Below are positions 35,276 through 45,373 of a stretch of DNA of 64,000 nt, piece after piece. This DNA is from JACKII01 sp965202745 (GTDB taxonomy: Bacteria; Pseudomonadota; Alphaproteobacteria; Bin95). The number at the start of each line of letters is the position of its first letter. Position 1 is the stretch's first letter. The notes below the pieces were generated by a model. The model was not told the DNA's origin and made no database searches. It saw nothing but the letters and a program-made list of their open reading frames with translations. Where the stretch lies: contig CBDBCB010000020.1 in assembly GCA_965202745.1 (NCBI GenBank), positions 1 through 64,000 of the forward strand, given 5' to 3'. The translations under genes and the position numbers were made by a program.

Positions 35276-36051
35276 TCAGCCAGCGACCCTCTGTACATCG
35301 GGGCAGGCCCGCAGTGCCTCACCCAGCACACTGGCCCAGCGCCGCTGGCCGGCATCGTCGCGGATCAGATCGTTGCAGACTTCCAGCATGATATGCGGCA
35401 GGCCGGTTTCCTTTGCGTGCACCTGGGCGCTGTAGCCGGTTCCACCCTTGCCTGTATAGGGCTCGTTGTCGCCGACCTTGTCGCCCTGCACACCCGCCAG
35501 ATGGTTCAGCATCGGCTTGGCAAGGCGTTCGTCCTCGTCCCACAGAATGCCGATTTCCCATGGCCGGGGCGAACCGTCTGCCATTTGCGGCGTGAAGCTG
35601 TGCACGAACACCAGCACTGGTTGTTGCCTCGCTGACAGCCACACCCGATGCCGCGCCGCCATGCGGTGATAGGGCCAAAAAAAACCTCCTGCCGGGCGCG
35701 CCGGTCCTCCGCCGAAAGCCCCATATTGCCCGGAATGGGCCGGGCATCACTCTCCTCCGGCATGGAGCCTGGATGATCGAGCAGCCGGTTCGCGTCGATC
35801 ACCAGCCGGGAGTAGTTGGCCAGCACTGCCGTTGCGCCGAACATCTCCGCCAAATGCCGGGTCACGCCCGCCGCGCCGATGTCCCAGCCGATATGGTCGT
35901 TCAGGTCTTCCTCTGCGATGCTGAGACCGTTCAGCGCCGCTGGCACTTCCTTGCCGGAATGCTCACAGAGGAAGAGCAGCGGCACGTCGGACGTACCGTT
36001 GACGACGGTATAAGCCGGCGGGTCGGCGGCGGAGAGTAGGGCGGCGCGCAT
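35276..36051 (-). pseudogene. N-formylglutamate amidohydrolase, frameshift in T run
   Basis: Family signature: FLCEHSGKEVPAALNG, SRLVIDANRLLDHPGSMP and, in the other frame, VHSFTPQMADGSPRPWEIGI. The break is at an 8-base T run on the minus strand (35679-35686). Nine Ts would give QEVFFWPYHRMAARHR and restore a ~260-residue protein ending at 35276. ATG 36051 starts it. It could be a sequencing error, or a slippage-prone on/off site. The enzyme releases formate and glutamate in histidine degradation, or acts on related acyl-amino acids. Confidence 0.75.
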
Positions 36052-36065
36052 TGATGTGGATGCTC

Positions 36066-36776
36066 CTATGGCGAGAGCTTGTAGAAAGCCGGACGGTGCC
36101 ACGGCTGGCCGCGCGCCGCCATCTGCCGAGAGCGCGCAAGCCGCAATTCCCTGTCAGCCAGGTTGGCGGCGACGAAATCCTCTGCCGAAGCGCCCGGTTG
36201 CAGCCAGTCGGCCACCGATTGCTGGACCACACGCTGGCCCATGGCCGGCCATGCGCGGCCCTCGCTGCCGATTTCGGCGAACGGCACCGGCACACCCTCC
36301 GGCGCAAAGGCACCGTTCTTGTGAACATAGACAAAAGCGCGGGTCAGCCTGCCGCCGTGTTCTGTTTCGATCGGGGCGTTCAGCACGCCGAAGTCATAGG
36401 CTACCCCGATGCCCTCGTTCCGGTGCATGGCGGGCAATTGAAACAGGCTTAGCCAGGTGATCTTGACCGGCAGGCGGCATCCCGGGCTGGGTGCGATCGT
36501 AGCCGGGACAGTGACGTAGCTGCCGATACAGGCAGCGTGCACCACGTCAAACCCGTCGAGCCATGCCGCCTCAACCGGAACCTGCTGACCGGATTCCGGA
36601 TACTTTTGCAGCAGCCGCTCCGGCGAGCGGTTGGAGCCATAGCCGATGACCGGAAACCGTTGCTGGGCATAGTCGGTGCGAGGCGCATAGGCACCAGCCC
36701 GGCCACTGTCATAAAGATAGGAGCCGTCCGGCGCGGTATAGGGATATGTCAGGGCGCGTCCGATAGGATCGTTCAT
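36066..36776 (-). CDS. Hypothetical protein with gamma-glutamylcyclotransferase-like YGSN motif
   Basis: 236 residues from ATG 36776 (MNDPIGRALTYPYTAPDG). The VIGYGSNRSPERLLQKY segment recalls the YGSN loop of gamma-glutamylcyclotransferase folds, but the rest is not recognised. No signal peptide. It precedes the N-formylglutamate amidohydrolase gene by 14 bp, so it is likely part of the same transcription unit. Confidence 0.6.
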   Translation of the reverse strand: MNDPIGRALTYPYTAPDGSYLYDSGRAGAYAPRTDYAQQRFPVIGYGSNRSPERLLQKYPESGQQVPVEAAWLDGFDVVHAACIGSYVTVPATIAPSPGCRLPVKITWLSLFQLPAMHRNEGIGVAYDFGVLNAPIETEHGGRLTRAFVYVHKNGAFAPEGVPVPFAEIGSEGRAWPAMGQRVVQQSVADWLQPGASAEDFVAANLADRELRLARSRQMAARGQPWHRPAFYKLSP

Positions 36777-36800
36777 GGCTGGAGATACTAGCGGCAAGAC

Positions 36801-36868
36801 ATGCTTCGACAAGCTCAGCATGAAGGGCTCATTTTACGGAGCCTCACCCTGAGCCTGTCGAAGGGTGT
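36801..36868. repeat. Palindromic caggctcag-type repeat, second site
   Basis: ttcgacaagctcagcatga and tcaccctgagcctgtcgaa form an imperfect inverted pair. The right part is identical over 20 bases to the copy at 16960-16979. It separates the divergent genes at 36776 and 36922. Confidence 0.65.
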
Positions 36869-36921
36869 GCTGGCGTGGTATGCTTCCGCCAGAAAACCCT
36901 CGCTACCAAAATCATCTCCCC

Positions 36922-38422
36922 ATGGCCTACACCTCCCTGCGCGAATTTATGGACCGGCTGGAAAAGCAAGGCCGCCTGAAGCGCATCTCTGCGCCCGTCT
37001 CTCCCATCCTGGAAATGACGGAGATTCAGATCCGGCTGCTGGCCGAAGGCGGCCCCGCTGTGCTGTTCGAGAACGTGCGCCGGGAGGATGGCTCAGCGTA
37101 TGATATGCCCGTGCTGGTGAACCTGTTCGGCACAGTGGAGCGCGTGGCATGGAGCAGGAGCCCGCCCAATTGAGCGAAGTGGGCGAGACTCTGGCCTTTC
37201 TGCGCCAACCGGAGCCGCCGGGCGGCTGGCGCGAAGCCATGGGTATGCTGCCTCTGCTGAAGACCGTCATGACCATGAAGCCACGCACTGTCAGCCGCGC
37301 ACCGGTGCAGGAGGTGGTGCTGTCCGGCGACGATATCGATCTCTCACAATTGCCGACCCAGACCTGCTGGCCGGGCGAGCTCGCGCCGCTCATCACCTAG
37401 CCGCTGGTCGTGACCAAGGGGCCGGGCAAGCGCAAGGAAGACGATTTCAATCTGGGCATCTACAGGATGCAGGTCACTGGCAAGAACACCACGCTGATGC
37501 GCTGGCTGAAGCACCGGGGCGGGGCGCAGCACCATGCGCGGTGGGGCGCGGAAAAGCCAGAACCCTGCCCGCCGCCGTCGTCATCGGTGCGGACCCAGGA
37601 ACCATCCTGGCCGCGGTGACGCCGGTGCCGGATACGCTCAGTGAGTACGCTTTTGCGGGCCTGTTAAGGAATGCCAAGGTTGATCTGGTGGATTGCAAGA
37701 CCGTGCCACTGAAGGTTCCGGCGGAGGCCGAAATCGTGCTGGAGGGTCATGTCTCCCTGACTGAATATGGCGACGAGGGACCCTATGGTAACCACATCGG
37801 CTACTACAATCAGGTAGAACGGTTTCCGGTTTTCACCATTAGCGCCGTCACCATGCGCAAGAAGCCGATTTATCTCTCCACCTTTACCGGCCGTCCGCCG
37901 GACGAGCCGTCCGTGCTGGGCGAGGCGTTGAACGAACTGTTCATTCCGCTCCTTCAGCAGCAATTCCCGGAAATCGTGGACTTCTGGCTGCCGCCGGAGG
38001 ATTGCTCCTACCGGGTCGCGGTGGTTTCCATGAAGAAGGCCTACGCAGGCCACGCCAAGCGGGTGATGATGGGTGTGTGGTCGTATCTGCGCCAATTCCT
38101 CTACACCAAGTGGGTGATTGTGGTGGACGCGGACGTAAACGCGCGCGACTGGAACGACGTGGTCTGGGCAATATCCACCCGCATGGACCCGGCGCGCGAC
38201 GTGACCATAATCGAGAACACCCCCATCGGCTACCTGGACTTCGCCTCACCGGTAAGCGGGCTTGGCTCCAAGATCGGGCTGGACGCCACGGACAAATGGC
38301 CGGGCGAAACCAACCGCGAATGGGGCGTGCCGATCCGCATGGACGATGACGTAGTCGACCAGGTTTCCAAACGCTGGAACGAATTCGGCCTGCCGGGGAG
38401 CGGCAGGCCGATTTGGCTATAG
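36922..38422 (+). pseudogene. UbiD family decarboxylase, two frameshifts and a stop
   Basis: prFMN-dependent decarboxylase of about 490 residues. From ATG 36922 (MAYTSLREFMDRLEKQG) a frameshift near 37145 joins GTVERVAW to MEQEPAQLSEVGETLAFLRQ; TAG at 37398-37400 interrupts APLIT-PLVVTKGPG, where the family has Trp; a second frameshift near 37540 precedes AAVVIGADPGTILAA. The C-terminal catalytic half (GPYGNHIGYYNQ, LPPEDCSYRVAVVSMKK) is intact. Three independent lesions. No ubiX neighbour. Confidence 0.88.
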
Positions 38423-38443
38423 TCTTAGCTAAAGCAGGTAGGC

Positions 38444-39277
38444 CTACTCGGCCTTCGCAGCCTTTGCCTTGCGTCGGCGTTGCATACGCAGGCCCGCAGC
38501 ACCCAATCCCAACAACGTCAAAGCCGGGATAATAGAGGCCGGTACCGGTACCTGAGGAACAGGTGGCGGAGGCGGCGGCGAGAACATGGTGCCAACATGG
38601 ACCGCATCACCGGCAGTATCGTTGTAGGTCCAGTTCAAGACTTCCACAGCCTTCGCCGCAAAATCCAGTTCGATTTCGGCCCAGCCATAGTGGAGGCCAT
38701 CGCCGGGATCGAAGGCAAAGCCAATCGAGTGAATGCCGCCGCCGGCAAGCCCACCACTCGCCGTGTGGGTGTCTTCCCCACCAGATTGGGTCGCACTGCC
38801 GTTATAGGTACCGTACTTGATCAGCCGGCGGTGATTATCGATATTGCTCAGACCAAAGACATAGGGATAGGCCAAGCTCTGCCCGACATCGAAACTATTG
38901 GCCAGCACCCGGATTTTCTCGTCGGGATTGGTGTAGGTATTGCCGTAATAGTGTGAAACCGCCGACACACCGACAAACCCGCGACCGTTCAACTGCACAC
39001 CATTATCGTGGCTATTGAGCTCGATAATGGACAAGCCATAAAAATAGCCAGAGCCCACATGGTTATTTTTATGCAGTTTCAGGTGAAATTCATCCAATCC
39101 CGTACCATCAACATCCCACGGCACAATCGTGTTGTGAGCCTGCGAAAACGACAGCTGAACCGATCCTGCAGTTGGAGTAACCGTAACCAATGCGGCTTGG
39201 CCGGCACCCGGTACCAGCGCCAAAGAGGTTGACCCGGCTGCTAAGGTCATTTTTTCGGAAAAAGTTATACTACCCAT
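38444..39277 (-). CDS. Exported protein with VPLPA/PEP-CTERM-type C-terminal signal
   Basis: 277 residues. ATG 39277 with GGGAG upstream; the earlier GTG is less likely. A signal peptide ends about AGQAALV. The C-terminus has VPVPASIIPALTLLGLGAAG, a membrane helix, then an RMQRRRK anchor, as in VPLPA/PEP-CTERM proteins processed by exosortase-like enzymes. The middle is Asn/Gly/Ser-rich with no known domain. The base composition is less GC-rich than the flanks, hinting at transfer. The exosortase is not in this window. Confidence 0.8.
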   Translation of the reverse strand: MGSITFSEKMTLAAGSTSLALVPGAGQAALVTVTPTAGSVQLSFSQAHNTIVPWDVDGTGLDEFHLKLHKNNHVGSGYFYGLSIIELNSHDNGVQLNGRGFVGVSAVSHYYGNTYTNPDEKIRVLANSFDVGQSLAYPYVFGLSNIDNHRRLIKYGTYNGSATQSGGEDTHTASGGLAGGGIHSIGFAFDPGDGLHYGWAEIELDFAAKAVEVLNWTYNDTAGDAVHVGTMFSPPPPPPVPQVPVPASIIPALTLLGLGAAGLRMQRRRKAKAAKAE

Positions 39278-39438
39278 GAGCACGCTCCCAAAATTTCACT
39301 CGGTAGAAGATACACTACAGGATCATCAATAGTAGTGAATGTATCAATCATCACAACAGACACGAAAATGGCGTAGTCATCCAAATTTGAGGAGTGCTAG
39401 GATGGCCAGCCGTTGTTTCCTGCTAGGAATGCATAATC

Positions 39439-40656
39439 ATGGATTTGACGCTAAGCCAACACTACCTTGATTTTCGCAATCAAATTCAGGGCTTTATCGG
39501 AGAGCACAAAAAGGATGCTCCGCCTGCAATTTCTATCCGTGATCGGGGTATTCCTTCCCAACAGGTGCTTGACTGGCAGAAAGAATTGATCGCCCACGGG
39601 TACGCAGCGCGGAATGTTCCTGCTCAGTATGGCGGTTTTGCGGCACAAGCGGATATCCTGGAGAACATGATCATCGGCGAGGAGTTTAACGCCGCCAATG
39701 TTTCTTCGGGGCTTGCCGGCATCGGCGTCATGATGCTGGTCCCCACACTGCTGGAAGTCGGCACGCCAGAGCAGAAAGAGCGCTATATCCCCAAAGCCAT
39801 CACGGGAGAGGAGTGGTGGTGTCAGGGATACTCCGAGCCAGGTAGCGGCTCAGACCTGGCCAGCCTGCGCACCAAGGGCGAGCTGGACGGCGACGAATGG
39901 GTGATCAACGGTCAGAAGATCTGGACCAGCGGGGCCCATTTCTCCGACATGATGTTCTGCCTTGTGCGCACAGAGCCGGACGCGCCCAAGCATCGGGGCA
40001 TCAGCTATCTGCTGATCCCCGTGGGCTCCGAAGGGCTGACTGTTTCGCCGCTGAAAACCATGACCGGGCGAAGTGAGTTCAACCAGGTCTTCTTCGACAT
40101 ACCGGCGGGCAATATCGTCGGCAAACGGGGCGAGGGCTGGAAGGTCGCCAACATCACGCTGAAGCATGAGCGGGGCGGCCTGGGCGATCCGAACAAGTCC
40201 ATCGCGCGCTTTGAAGGCCTTCAAAAATTGATGGCAAGCGAGCGGTTCGACGGCGGCCGGGCAATCGACGACCCATTGCTTGCCGACCGCTTGATGCAAT
40301 TGGAAGCCAAAGTCTTGGCCCTGAAATTCAGCAACATGCGCGTGCTTTCCGCGGATCTGGAAGGGACGGACCCTGGCCTCGCCCGGCTGGTGCAGAAATA
40401 CTACGGCACCGTGCTAAACCATGAACTCGACGCACTGGCCATTGATGCCATGGGCGAGTTGGGCGCGCTGTATGAAGACGGCGAGCACCTGCGCGACGAG
40501 GGCGTCTGGCAGACCTGGTACATGCATGATCTGGGCCTGATCATCGGCGGCGGCTCCACCAATATTCAACGCAACATTATTGCAGAGCGAGGCTTGGACC
40601 TGTCGCGGGAACCGAAAGCGGTTATCCCGGCTGCCGGTGCAGGAGGGCGCGCCTGA
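39439..40656 (+). CDS. Acyl-CoA dehydrogenase
   Basis: 405 residues, intact. GYSEPGSGSDLASLRTKGEL is the flavin-contact motif; GGGSTNIQRNIIAERGLDL is the C-terminal motif. Larger member of a tandem acyl-CoA dehydrogenase pair; the ATG of the next gene overlaps its TGA (TGATG). Such pairs act as heteromeric dehydrogenases in sterol and branched-chain acyl-CoA breakdown; the substrate here is unknown. Confidence 0.9.
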   Translation: MDLTLSQHYLDFRNQIQGFIGEHKKDAPPAISIRDRGIPSQQVLDWQKELIAHGYAARNVPAQYGGFAAQADILENMIIGEEFNAANVSSGLAGIGVMMLVPTLLEVGTPEQKERYIPKAITGEEWWCQGYSEPGSGSDLASLRTKGELDGDEWVINGQKIWTSGAHFSDMMFCLVRTEPDAPKHRGISYLLIPVGSEGLTVSPLKTMTGRSEFNQVFFDIPAGNIVGKRGEGWKVANITLKHERGGLGDPNKSIARFEGLQKLMASERFDGGRAIDDPLLADRLMQLEAKVLALKFSNMRVLSADLEGTDPGLARLVQKYYGTVLNHELDALAIDAMGELGALYEDGEHLRDEGVWQTWYMHDLGLIIGGGSTNIQRNIIAERGLDLSREPKAVIPAAGAGGRA

Positions 40657-41735
40657 TGCGGTTCGGCCTTTCGACGGAACAAGAAGCATTCCAGGATCAG
40701 ATCCGCCGTTTGCTGACTGAGCGCTCTCCATTGGACCGGGTCCGGGAGGTCGCGGCAGAGGGTACTGGCTTTGACGCCCATCTCTGGTCCGGTCTGGCGG
40801 AACTGGGAGCCATGGGCATTCTGGTGCCGGAAGAGTATGGCGGACTGGGCATGGGTGCGTTCGACGCCGGGTTAATTGTGGCGGAGTTGGGCCGGTTCAC
40901 GGCACCCGCGCCTTACCTTGGCTCGGCCTTCGTTGCGCCACTGGTGCTGGCCGAAAGCACCTCCAACAGTGTCGTCGGCGAGTGGCTGCCGCGCATTGCA
41001 GGCGGCGACGCCAAGATCGGCCTGGCGTTGAGTGAGGCTGTGACCGTACGGCCTGGCATGGGCGTGAGCGTGGAAAATGGCAGGCTTTCCGGCCGCTCCC
41101 TGGCAGCGCAAGATGCAGGTGCTGCCGATGCTTTCATCGTTGCCGCGGGGAAGGATCAGCTCTGGCTGGTTTCGGGCGATGCCGCAGGCCTCTCAAAAAC
41201 ACCCATGACCAGCATCGACCGGACCAGGGCTCTGGCTGACTTGCGCTTCGATAAGGTCGAGGCAGAGCCGATCGCCGGTGGCGAAGCACTGGTCTCCCGT
41301 GCCCTGAATCTGGCGAGGATCGGGCTGGCCGTGAACTCTGTCGGCGCGTGCGAAGCGATGTTCGACCAGGCGTTGGAATATGCCAAGGTTCGAGAGCAGT
41401 TCGACCGGGTTATCGGCTCATTTCAGGGGGTGAAACACTCACTGGCAGACATGATTACCGCGCTGGAGCCCGCCAAGGCGCTGACTTGGTATGCTCTGCA
41501 CGCCCAAACCGCGCTGCCGCGCGGGGAGGCTCACCGCATGGCTCTACACGCCAAAGCGCATATGGCTGAAGTTGGCCGCATGGTGGCCCGCTTCACCACC
41601 GAAATACACGGCGGTATGGGCTTCACCGACGACCTGGGCCTGCACTACTGGTTCAAGCGCATCGGCCTGGACCGGCAACTGCTCGGCAGCCCGGAGCAGA
41701 TCCGGGCTGAAGCCGCCAAAGAAATGGCGGCTTAG
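40656..41735 (+). CDS. Acyl-CoA dehydrogenase (paired subunit)
   Basis: 359 residues, intact. It is divergent in the flavin-contact region (LSEAVTVRPGMGVSVENG replaces the usual EPGSGSD) but keeps REQFDRVIGSFQGVKHSLAD and EIHGGMGFTDDLGLHYWFKR. This pattern is typical of the second subunit of heteromeric FadE pairs. Start overlaps the upstream stop. Confidence 0.88.
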   Translation: MRFGLSTEQEAFQDQIRRLLTERSPLDRVREVAAEGTGFDAHLWSGLAELGAMGILVPEEYGGLGMGAFDAGLIVAELGRFTAPAPYLGSAFVAPLVLAESTSNSVVGEWLPRIAGGDAKIGLALSEAVTVRPGMGVSVENGRLSGRSLAAQDAGAADAFIVAAGKDQLWLVSGDAAGLSKTPMTSIDRTRALADLRFDKVEAEPIAGGEALVSRALNLARIGLAVNSVGACEAMFDQALEYAKVREQFDRVIGSFQGVKHSLADMITALEPAKALTWYALHAQTALPRGEAHRMALHAKAHMAEVGRMVARFTTEIHGGMGFTDDLGLHYWFKRIGLDRQLLGSPEQIRAEAAKEMAA

Positions 41736-41791
41736 CCAAAGCCAAGCCGCCGATATTCTTCCGCTAACGCTGTCGGAGAACGCGAGTAGGG

Positions 41792-42196
41792 TTAGCCCTT
41801 TTTCTCGCGCTTTTCGACCGGGCCGTCGGCTTCTTTCCAGCCACCCAGTCCGCCTTCGATATGGGAGACATTTTCCATCCCCATCTCGGTCAGGCGGTCG
41901 GTTGCCAGAGCCGAACGCCAGGCGCTGGCGCAGAACAACAGGTACTGCTTGCTCGGGTCGTTCAGCTTTTCCCTGAAATAGGGGCTGTCCGGATCAACCC
42001 AGAATTCCAGCATCCCGCGTGGGGCGTGGGTCGCGCCGGCAATCGTGCCGTCGCGCTCCAGTTCCCGCACATCGCGGATGTCCACAAACACGACATCATC
42101 GCGGCCATGCATCGCTTTTGCATCTTCGACCGTGACGGTCTTGATACGCGCAGTGGCCTCCGCGATCAGCTGCTTAACGCCTTTTTTCATTGCCAC
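41792..42196 (-). CDS. Rhodanese-like domain protein
   Basis: 134-residue single rhodanese domain. DVVFVDIRDVRELERDGTI is the entry motif; the active Cys lies in LLFCASAWRSALATD. It moves sulfane sulfur or senses it. It is last in the TRAP transporter cluster, about 12 bp after DctM, so it may be co-transcribed. Confidence 0.87.
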   Translation of the reverse strand: MAMKKGVKQLIAEATARIKTVTVEDAKAMHGRDDVVFVDIRDVRELERDGTIAGATHAPRGMLEFWVDPDSPYFREKLNDPSKQYLLFCASAWRSALATDRLTEMGMENVSHIEGGLGGWKEADGPVEKREKKG

Positions 42197-42208
42197 AGGA
42201 TTAGTCTC

Positions 42209-43573
42209 CTATCCGGTAAACATTTGGTTGGGCAGCCACAGAACGATGCCCGGGAAGGCAACGAACAGGGCAACGGTCAGCACGTCACAGATGAAGAACC
42301 ACCAGATACCCTTGAAGATATCCAGCAGCGGAATGTCTGGACGCACGCCGGCCACCACAAAGCAGTTGAGACCGATCGGCGGTGTAATCAAGCAGATTTC
42401 CACCATCTTCACGACGATAATGCCGAACCAAATCGGATCGAAGCCCAGGGCCAGAACAATCGGCTGCACCAAGGGCAACGTCAGCAGCAACATGCCGATC
42501 GCGTCCATGAACATGCCAAGGACACCGTACATCAGCAGGATGCAGAGCAGAATCCAGTAGCGGTTCATCTCCAGTCCGGTGACCAGGGCCTCAATTTCCG
42601 CCGGCAACTGCGAGAAGCCGAGGAAGCGGACCAGGATCAGAATGCCCCAGATAATGGTGATGATCATGACTGCCGTACGGGCGGACTCCGTCAGGCCGTG
42701 CAAGAACTGCTTGAGGGTCATGCCATGGGCCAACGCCAGACAGAAGATCACGAATGCGCCGACCGCACCGGATTCCGTGGGCGTCATCCAGCCGGTGTAA
42801 ACACCACCCATGATGATGCAGACCACCGCAATGATGCCCCACATCTGACCCAGCGCCTTGACCTTGGTCACGAACGGCGCACTAAGCGTCGAACCCGCCA
42901 ATTCCGGCTTCAGCTTCACCCGAACATAGATCGAGCCAGCGTAGATGATCGCCGAGATAATGCCCGGTATGAAACCTGCCAGCAGCAGGCGGCCAACCGA
43001 TTCCTCGACGATGATCGCATAGATCACCAGAATACCAGACGGTGGGATCAGCGACGCGAGCGTACCGCCCGCAGCCACAACGCCGGCCGCGAAGCCTGGC
43101 TTGTAGCCGTACTTGAGCATTTCCGGGATGGCGATCCGGCTGAACACCGCCGCCGTCGCCGTAGACGCACCGGACACAGCCGCAAACGCTGCCGTTGCAA
43201 ACACCGTCGCCACGGCAAGGCCACCTGGCATCCCGCCGAACCACATGCGCATACAATAGAACGCACCCTGGGTCAGCCGGGCATGGAACGCCATGTATCC
43301 AATGAGAATGAACATGGGCAAAACACTAAGTGAATAGTGCGCCAATTCCGCGAACGGTACGATGCCGGCAATGCCGATACCCGGCTCAAAGCCAGCCAGG
43401 AAAGCATCCCAAAGGGTGCCTTCGCCTGGCGGGATCTGCGGCACGCCGATCGCCATGACAAGACCCAGCAGGCCGACAAGTGCACCGGCATACGCCACGT
43501 GCATGCCAATAACCACCAACACCGCCAGGACGCAAACGCCGACAATGCCGAGAGTAAGAGGTTCAACCAACAT
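42209..43573 (-). CDS. dctM: TRAP transporter large permease
   Basis: 454 residues, about twelve hydrophobic segments, with typical DctM motifs (FAELAHYSLSVLPMFILIGY, AFAAVSGASTATAAVFSRIA, LITPPIGLNCFVVAG). With DctQ and DctP it imports organic acids using the ion gradient. ATG 43573 abuts the DctQ stop. Confidence 0.93.
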   Translation of the reverse strand: MLVEPLTLGIVGVCVLAVLVVIGMHVAYAGALVGLLGLVMAIGVPQIPPGEGTLWDAFLAGFEPGIGIAGIVPFAELAHYSLSVLPMFILIGYMAFHARLTQGAFYCMRMWFGGMPGGLAVATVFATAAFAAVSGASTATAAVFSRIAIPEMLKYGYKPGFAAGVVAAGGTLASLIPPSGILVIYAIIVEESVGRLLLAGFIPGIISAIIYAGSIYVRVKLKPELAGSTLSAPFVTKVKALGQMWGIIAVVCIIMGGVYTGWMTPTESGAVGAFVIFCLALAHGMTLKQFLHGLTESARTAVMIITIIWGILILVRFLGFSQLPAEIEALVTGLEMNRYWILLCILLMYGVLGMFMDAIGMLLLTLPLVQPIVLALGFDPIWFGIIVVKMVEICLITPPIGLNCFVVAGVRPDIPLLDIFKGIWWFFICDVLTVALFVAFPGIVLWLPNQMFTG

Positions 43574-44251
43574 CTAGCGGCGCTCCCCGGTATTGCGTTC
43601 GTTGGCAGCGGACTCGCGCTGTAGCTCTTCTTCGACGTCGTCATCGGTAATGGCGTCGCGCGCTGCGTCTGCTTCGGCTTCGGCCAATTCGTCGATCGTC
43701 GGCGACTGGGGCACCGCATAGATCGGTCCGTGCGGGTTTTTCAACATTTGGATATAGCCAAAGAACGAAATGACCAGCCGACCGAACAAGAGGCAGAAGC
43801 CCAAGCAGATGATCAATTTTGGCGGCCAGATCGGCAGCTCAACATCCATCGTGCTATCGCCCAATTCATAGGCACGGAGGAAGTGGTTCCAGGTGCCGTA
43901 GATCATCAGCGCACAGATGATGAGTGTTGCGAAGTTACTGATGAACTCAAACAGCCAGTGCGCGCGGCCCTTCAGCTGATTGACGACAATCTCCATCCTC
44001 ACGTGCCCTGCCATGCGTTGGCAGTAAGCGAGGCCGAAGAAACCCATCAGGGGAATGGAAATCTCCACCAGATCCGCTTGTCCGTGGATCGGAGAATTGA
44101 ACAGCTTCCGCGCAACAACTTCAGAACACGCCAGAAGCATCAGCGAAAACAAAAATGTTGCAGCCAGGTAATTCAGTGCTTTTTCGACCGAGTGGTAGGC
44201 TTGGTCGATTTTGTACAGCATTGAATCGGCAGGCGCATCAGCGGTGCTCAT
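43574..44251 (-). CDS. dctQ: TRAP transporter small permease
   Basis: 225 residues, four membrane helices (about 30-50, 60-80, 105-125, 145-165) and an acidic C-terminal tail. ATG 44251 is preferred to the GTG at 44260. The family pattern VARKLFNSPIHGQADLVEIS is present. It makes the membrane complex with DctM. Confidence 0.9.
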   Translation of the reverse strand: MSTADAPADSMLYKIDQAYHSVEKALNYLAATFLFSLMLLACSEVVARKLFNSPIHGQADLVEISIPLMGFFGLAYCQRMAGHVRMEIVVNQLKGRAHWLFEFISNFATLIICALMIYGTWNHFLRAYELGDSTMDVELPIWPPKLIICLGFCLLFGRLVISFFGYIQMLKNPHGPIYAVPQSPTIDELAEAEADAARDAITDDDVEEELQRESAANERNTGERR

Positions 44252-44335
44252 GAAAACCACTCCGCAAGGTCGGGATGAAAGGGAACAATACCATGCGGCC
44301 GGTTACATCCCAGCCGCATGGCAATCAACAGTAGC

Positions 44336-45373
44336 TTACTTCGAGTACTTCTCAGCCGCGGTCAACAGGATGTTGAGCAGGGCTTTGCCGTCGTACTTGT
44401 ATTGGGTGGTCATCTGATCGACCCAGTCGTTCCAGACCGGCTCACCACCAATTTTCTTGAACGTGTCACGCTCTTCTTTCGTGACTTTGATCTCGGTCAG
44501 ACCTTTAGCGACGAACTTCGGCGGCAGTTCTTCTTCGGTAGCCTTGTAAGCATCAATCTGCGCGGCATAGCCTTGGGGGCTGTTCTTAAACTCTTCAAAC
44601 AGCGCTTGATACTGCGGCGGAAGGCTTGCGAACGCATTAGTGTTGTAAAGGGAACCGCATGCGATCGAGCCAACATCCAAGCCACTGGTGAACCAAGTAC
44701 CCAATTCGTAGGTACGGTAGCTCTCGTGCGCGTAGTAAGCAAAACCAGCGGCATCAATCAAACCACGATCCATCGACGTGTAAACGTCAGGTGCGGGGAC
44801 CGAAGTCGGGACAGCGCCCAACTTTGCCATGGCTTTACCCTGTTGGCCAAGCGCACGAATACGCATGCCTTTCCAGTCGTCCAGGCTCTTTGGCGGTGTG
44901 CCTTTGCCCACCACTTCATAGAGCGGCAACAGTGAAGACATATGGAAGAATCTGTTCCACTTGCTGGTCTCTTTCACCAGTACTTCGTTGTTGTAGTACT
45001 CTTCCGTCACATCCCGCAGGGTGTCAAAATTGTTGATCGGCAGGAACGGCAGATCAAGACCGGTATGCGCCGGCAGCTTCGCCGGGTAGTAGCTGGCACA
45101 GAACGCACCGCCCTGGAACGCACCCAGGCTCAGGCCGTCCAGCACCGCACGCGGCTGGGAGAGCGTGCCCCAGTGGATGGTCATGGTGAACTTCCCGCCA
45201 GTCCGCTCTTTCAGGTACTCGGAGAAGTTGATGATCGCTGTGCTGGAGGCACGAGGCTTACCCCAAAGCGCGAAGTTCCAGTGGGTGCGGGGCCCATCGA
45301 CCATATCCGCAGCGTGCGCTGCGCTGGTGAGGGAAAATGCGGCGGCAGCCGCACCAATCAAAAGTCTCCGCAT
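44336..45373 (-). CDS. dctP: TRAP transporter substrate-binding protein (DctP), intact copy
   Basis: 345 residues with a signal peptide (MRRLLIGAAAAAFSLTSAAHA). DctP-type features: GKFTMTIHWGTLSQPRAVLDG, GKGTPPKSLDDWKGMRIRAL and ARG-containing ligand loop VPAPDVYTSMDRGLIDAAGF. Periplasmic binding protein for the permease downstream. A close paralogue upstream is broken. Confidence 0.92.
   Translation of the reverse strand: MRRLLIGAAAAAFSLTSAAHAADMVDGPRTHWNFALWGKPRASSTAIINFSEYLKERTGGKFTMTIHWGTLSQPRAVLDGLSLGAFQGGAFCASYYPAKLPAHTGLDLPFLPINNFDTLRDVTEEYYNNEVLVKETSKWNRFFHMSSLLPLYEVVGKGTPPKSLDDWKGMRIRALGQQGKAMAKLGAVPTSVPAPDVYTSMDRGLIDAAGFAYYAHESYRTYELGTWFTSGLDVGSIACGSLYNTNAFASLPPQYQALFEEFKNSPQGYAAQIDAYKATEEELPPKFVAKGLTEIKVTKEERDTFKKIGGEPVWNDWVDQMTTQYKYDGKALLNILLTAAEKYSK

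Noticed and set aside
41861..43333. 490-codon plus-strand ORF rich in His, Gln, Asp and Arg
   Set aside because: Exact antisense of dctM; composition typical of a shadow of a membrane protein.
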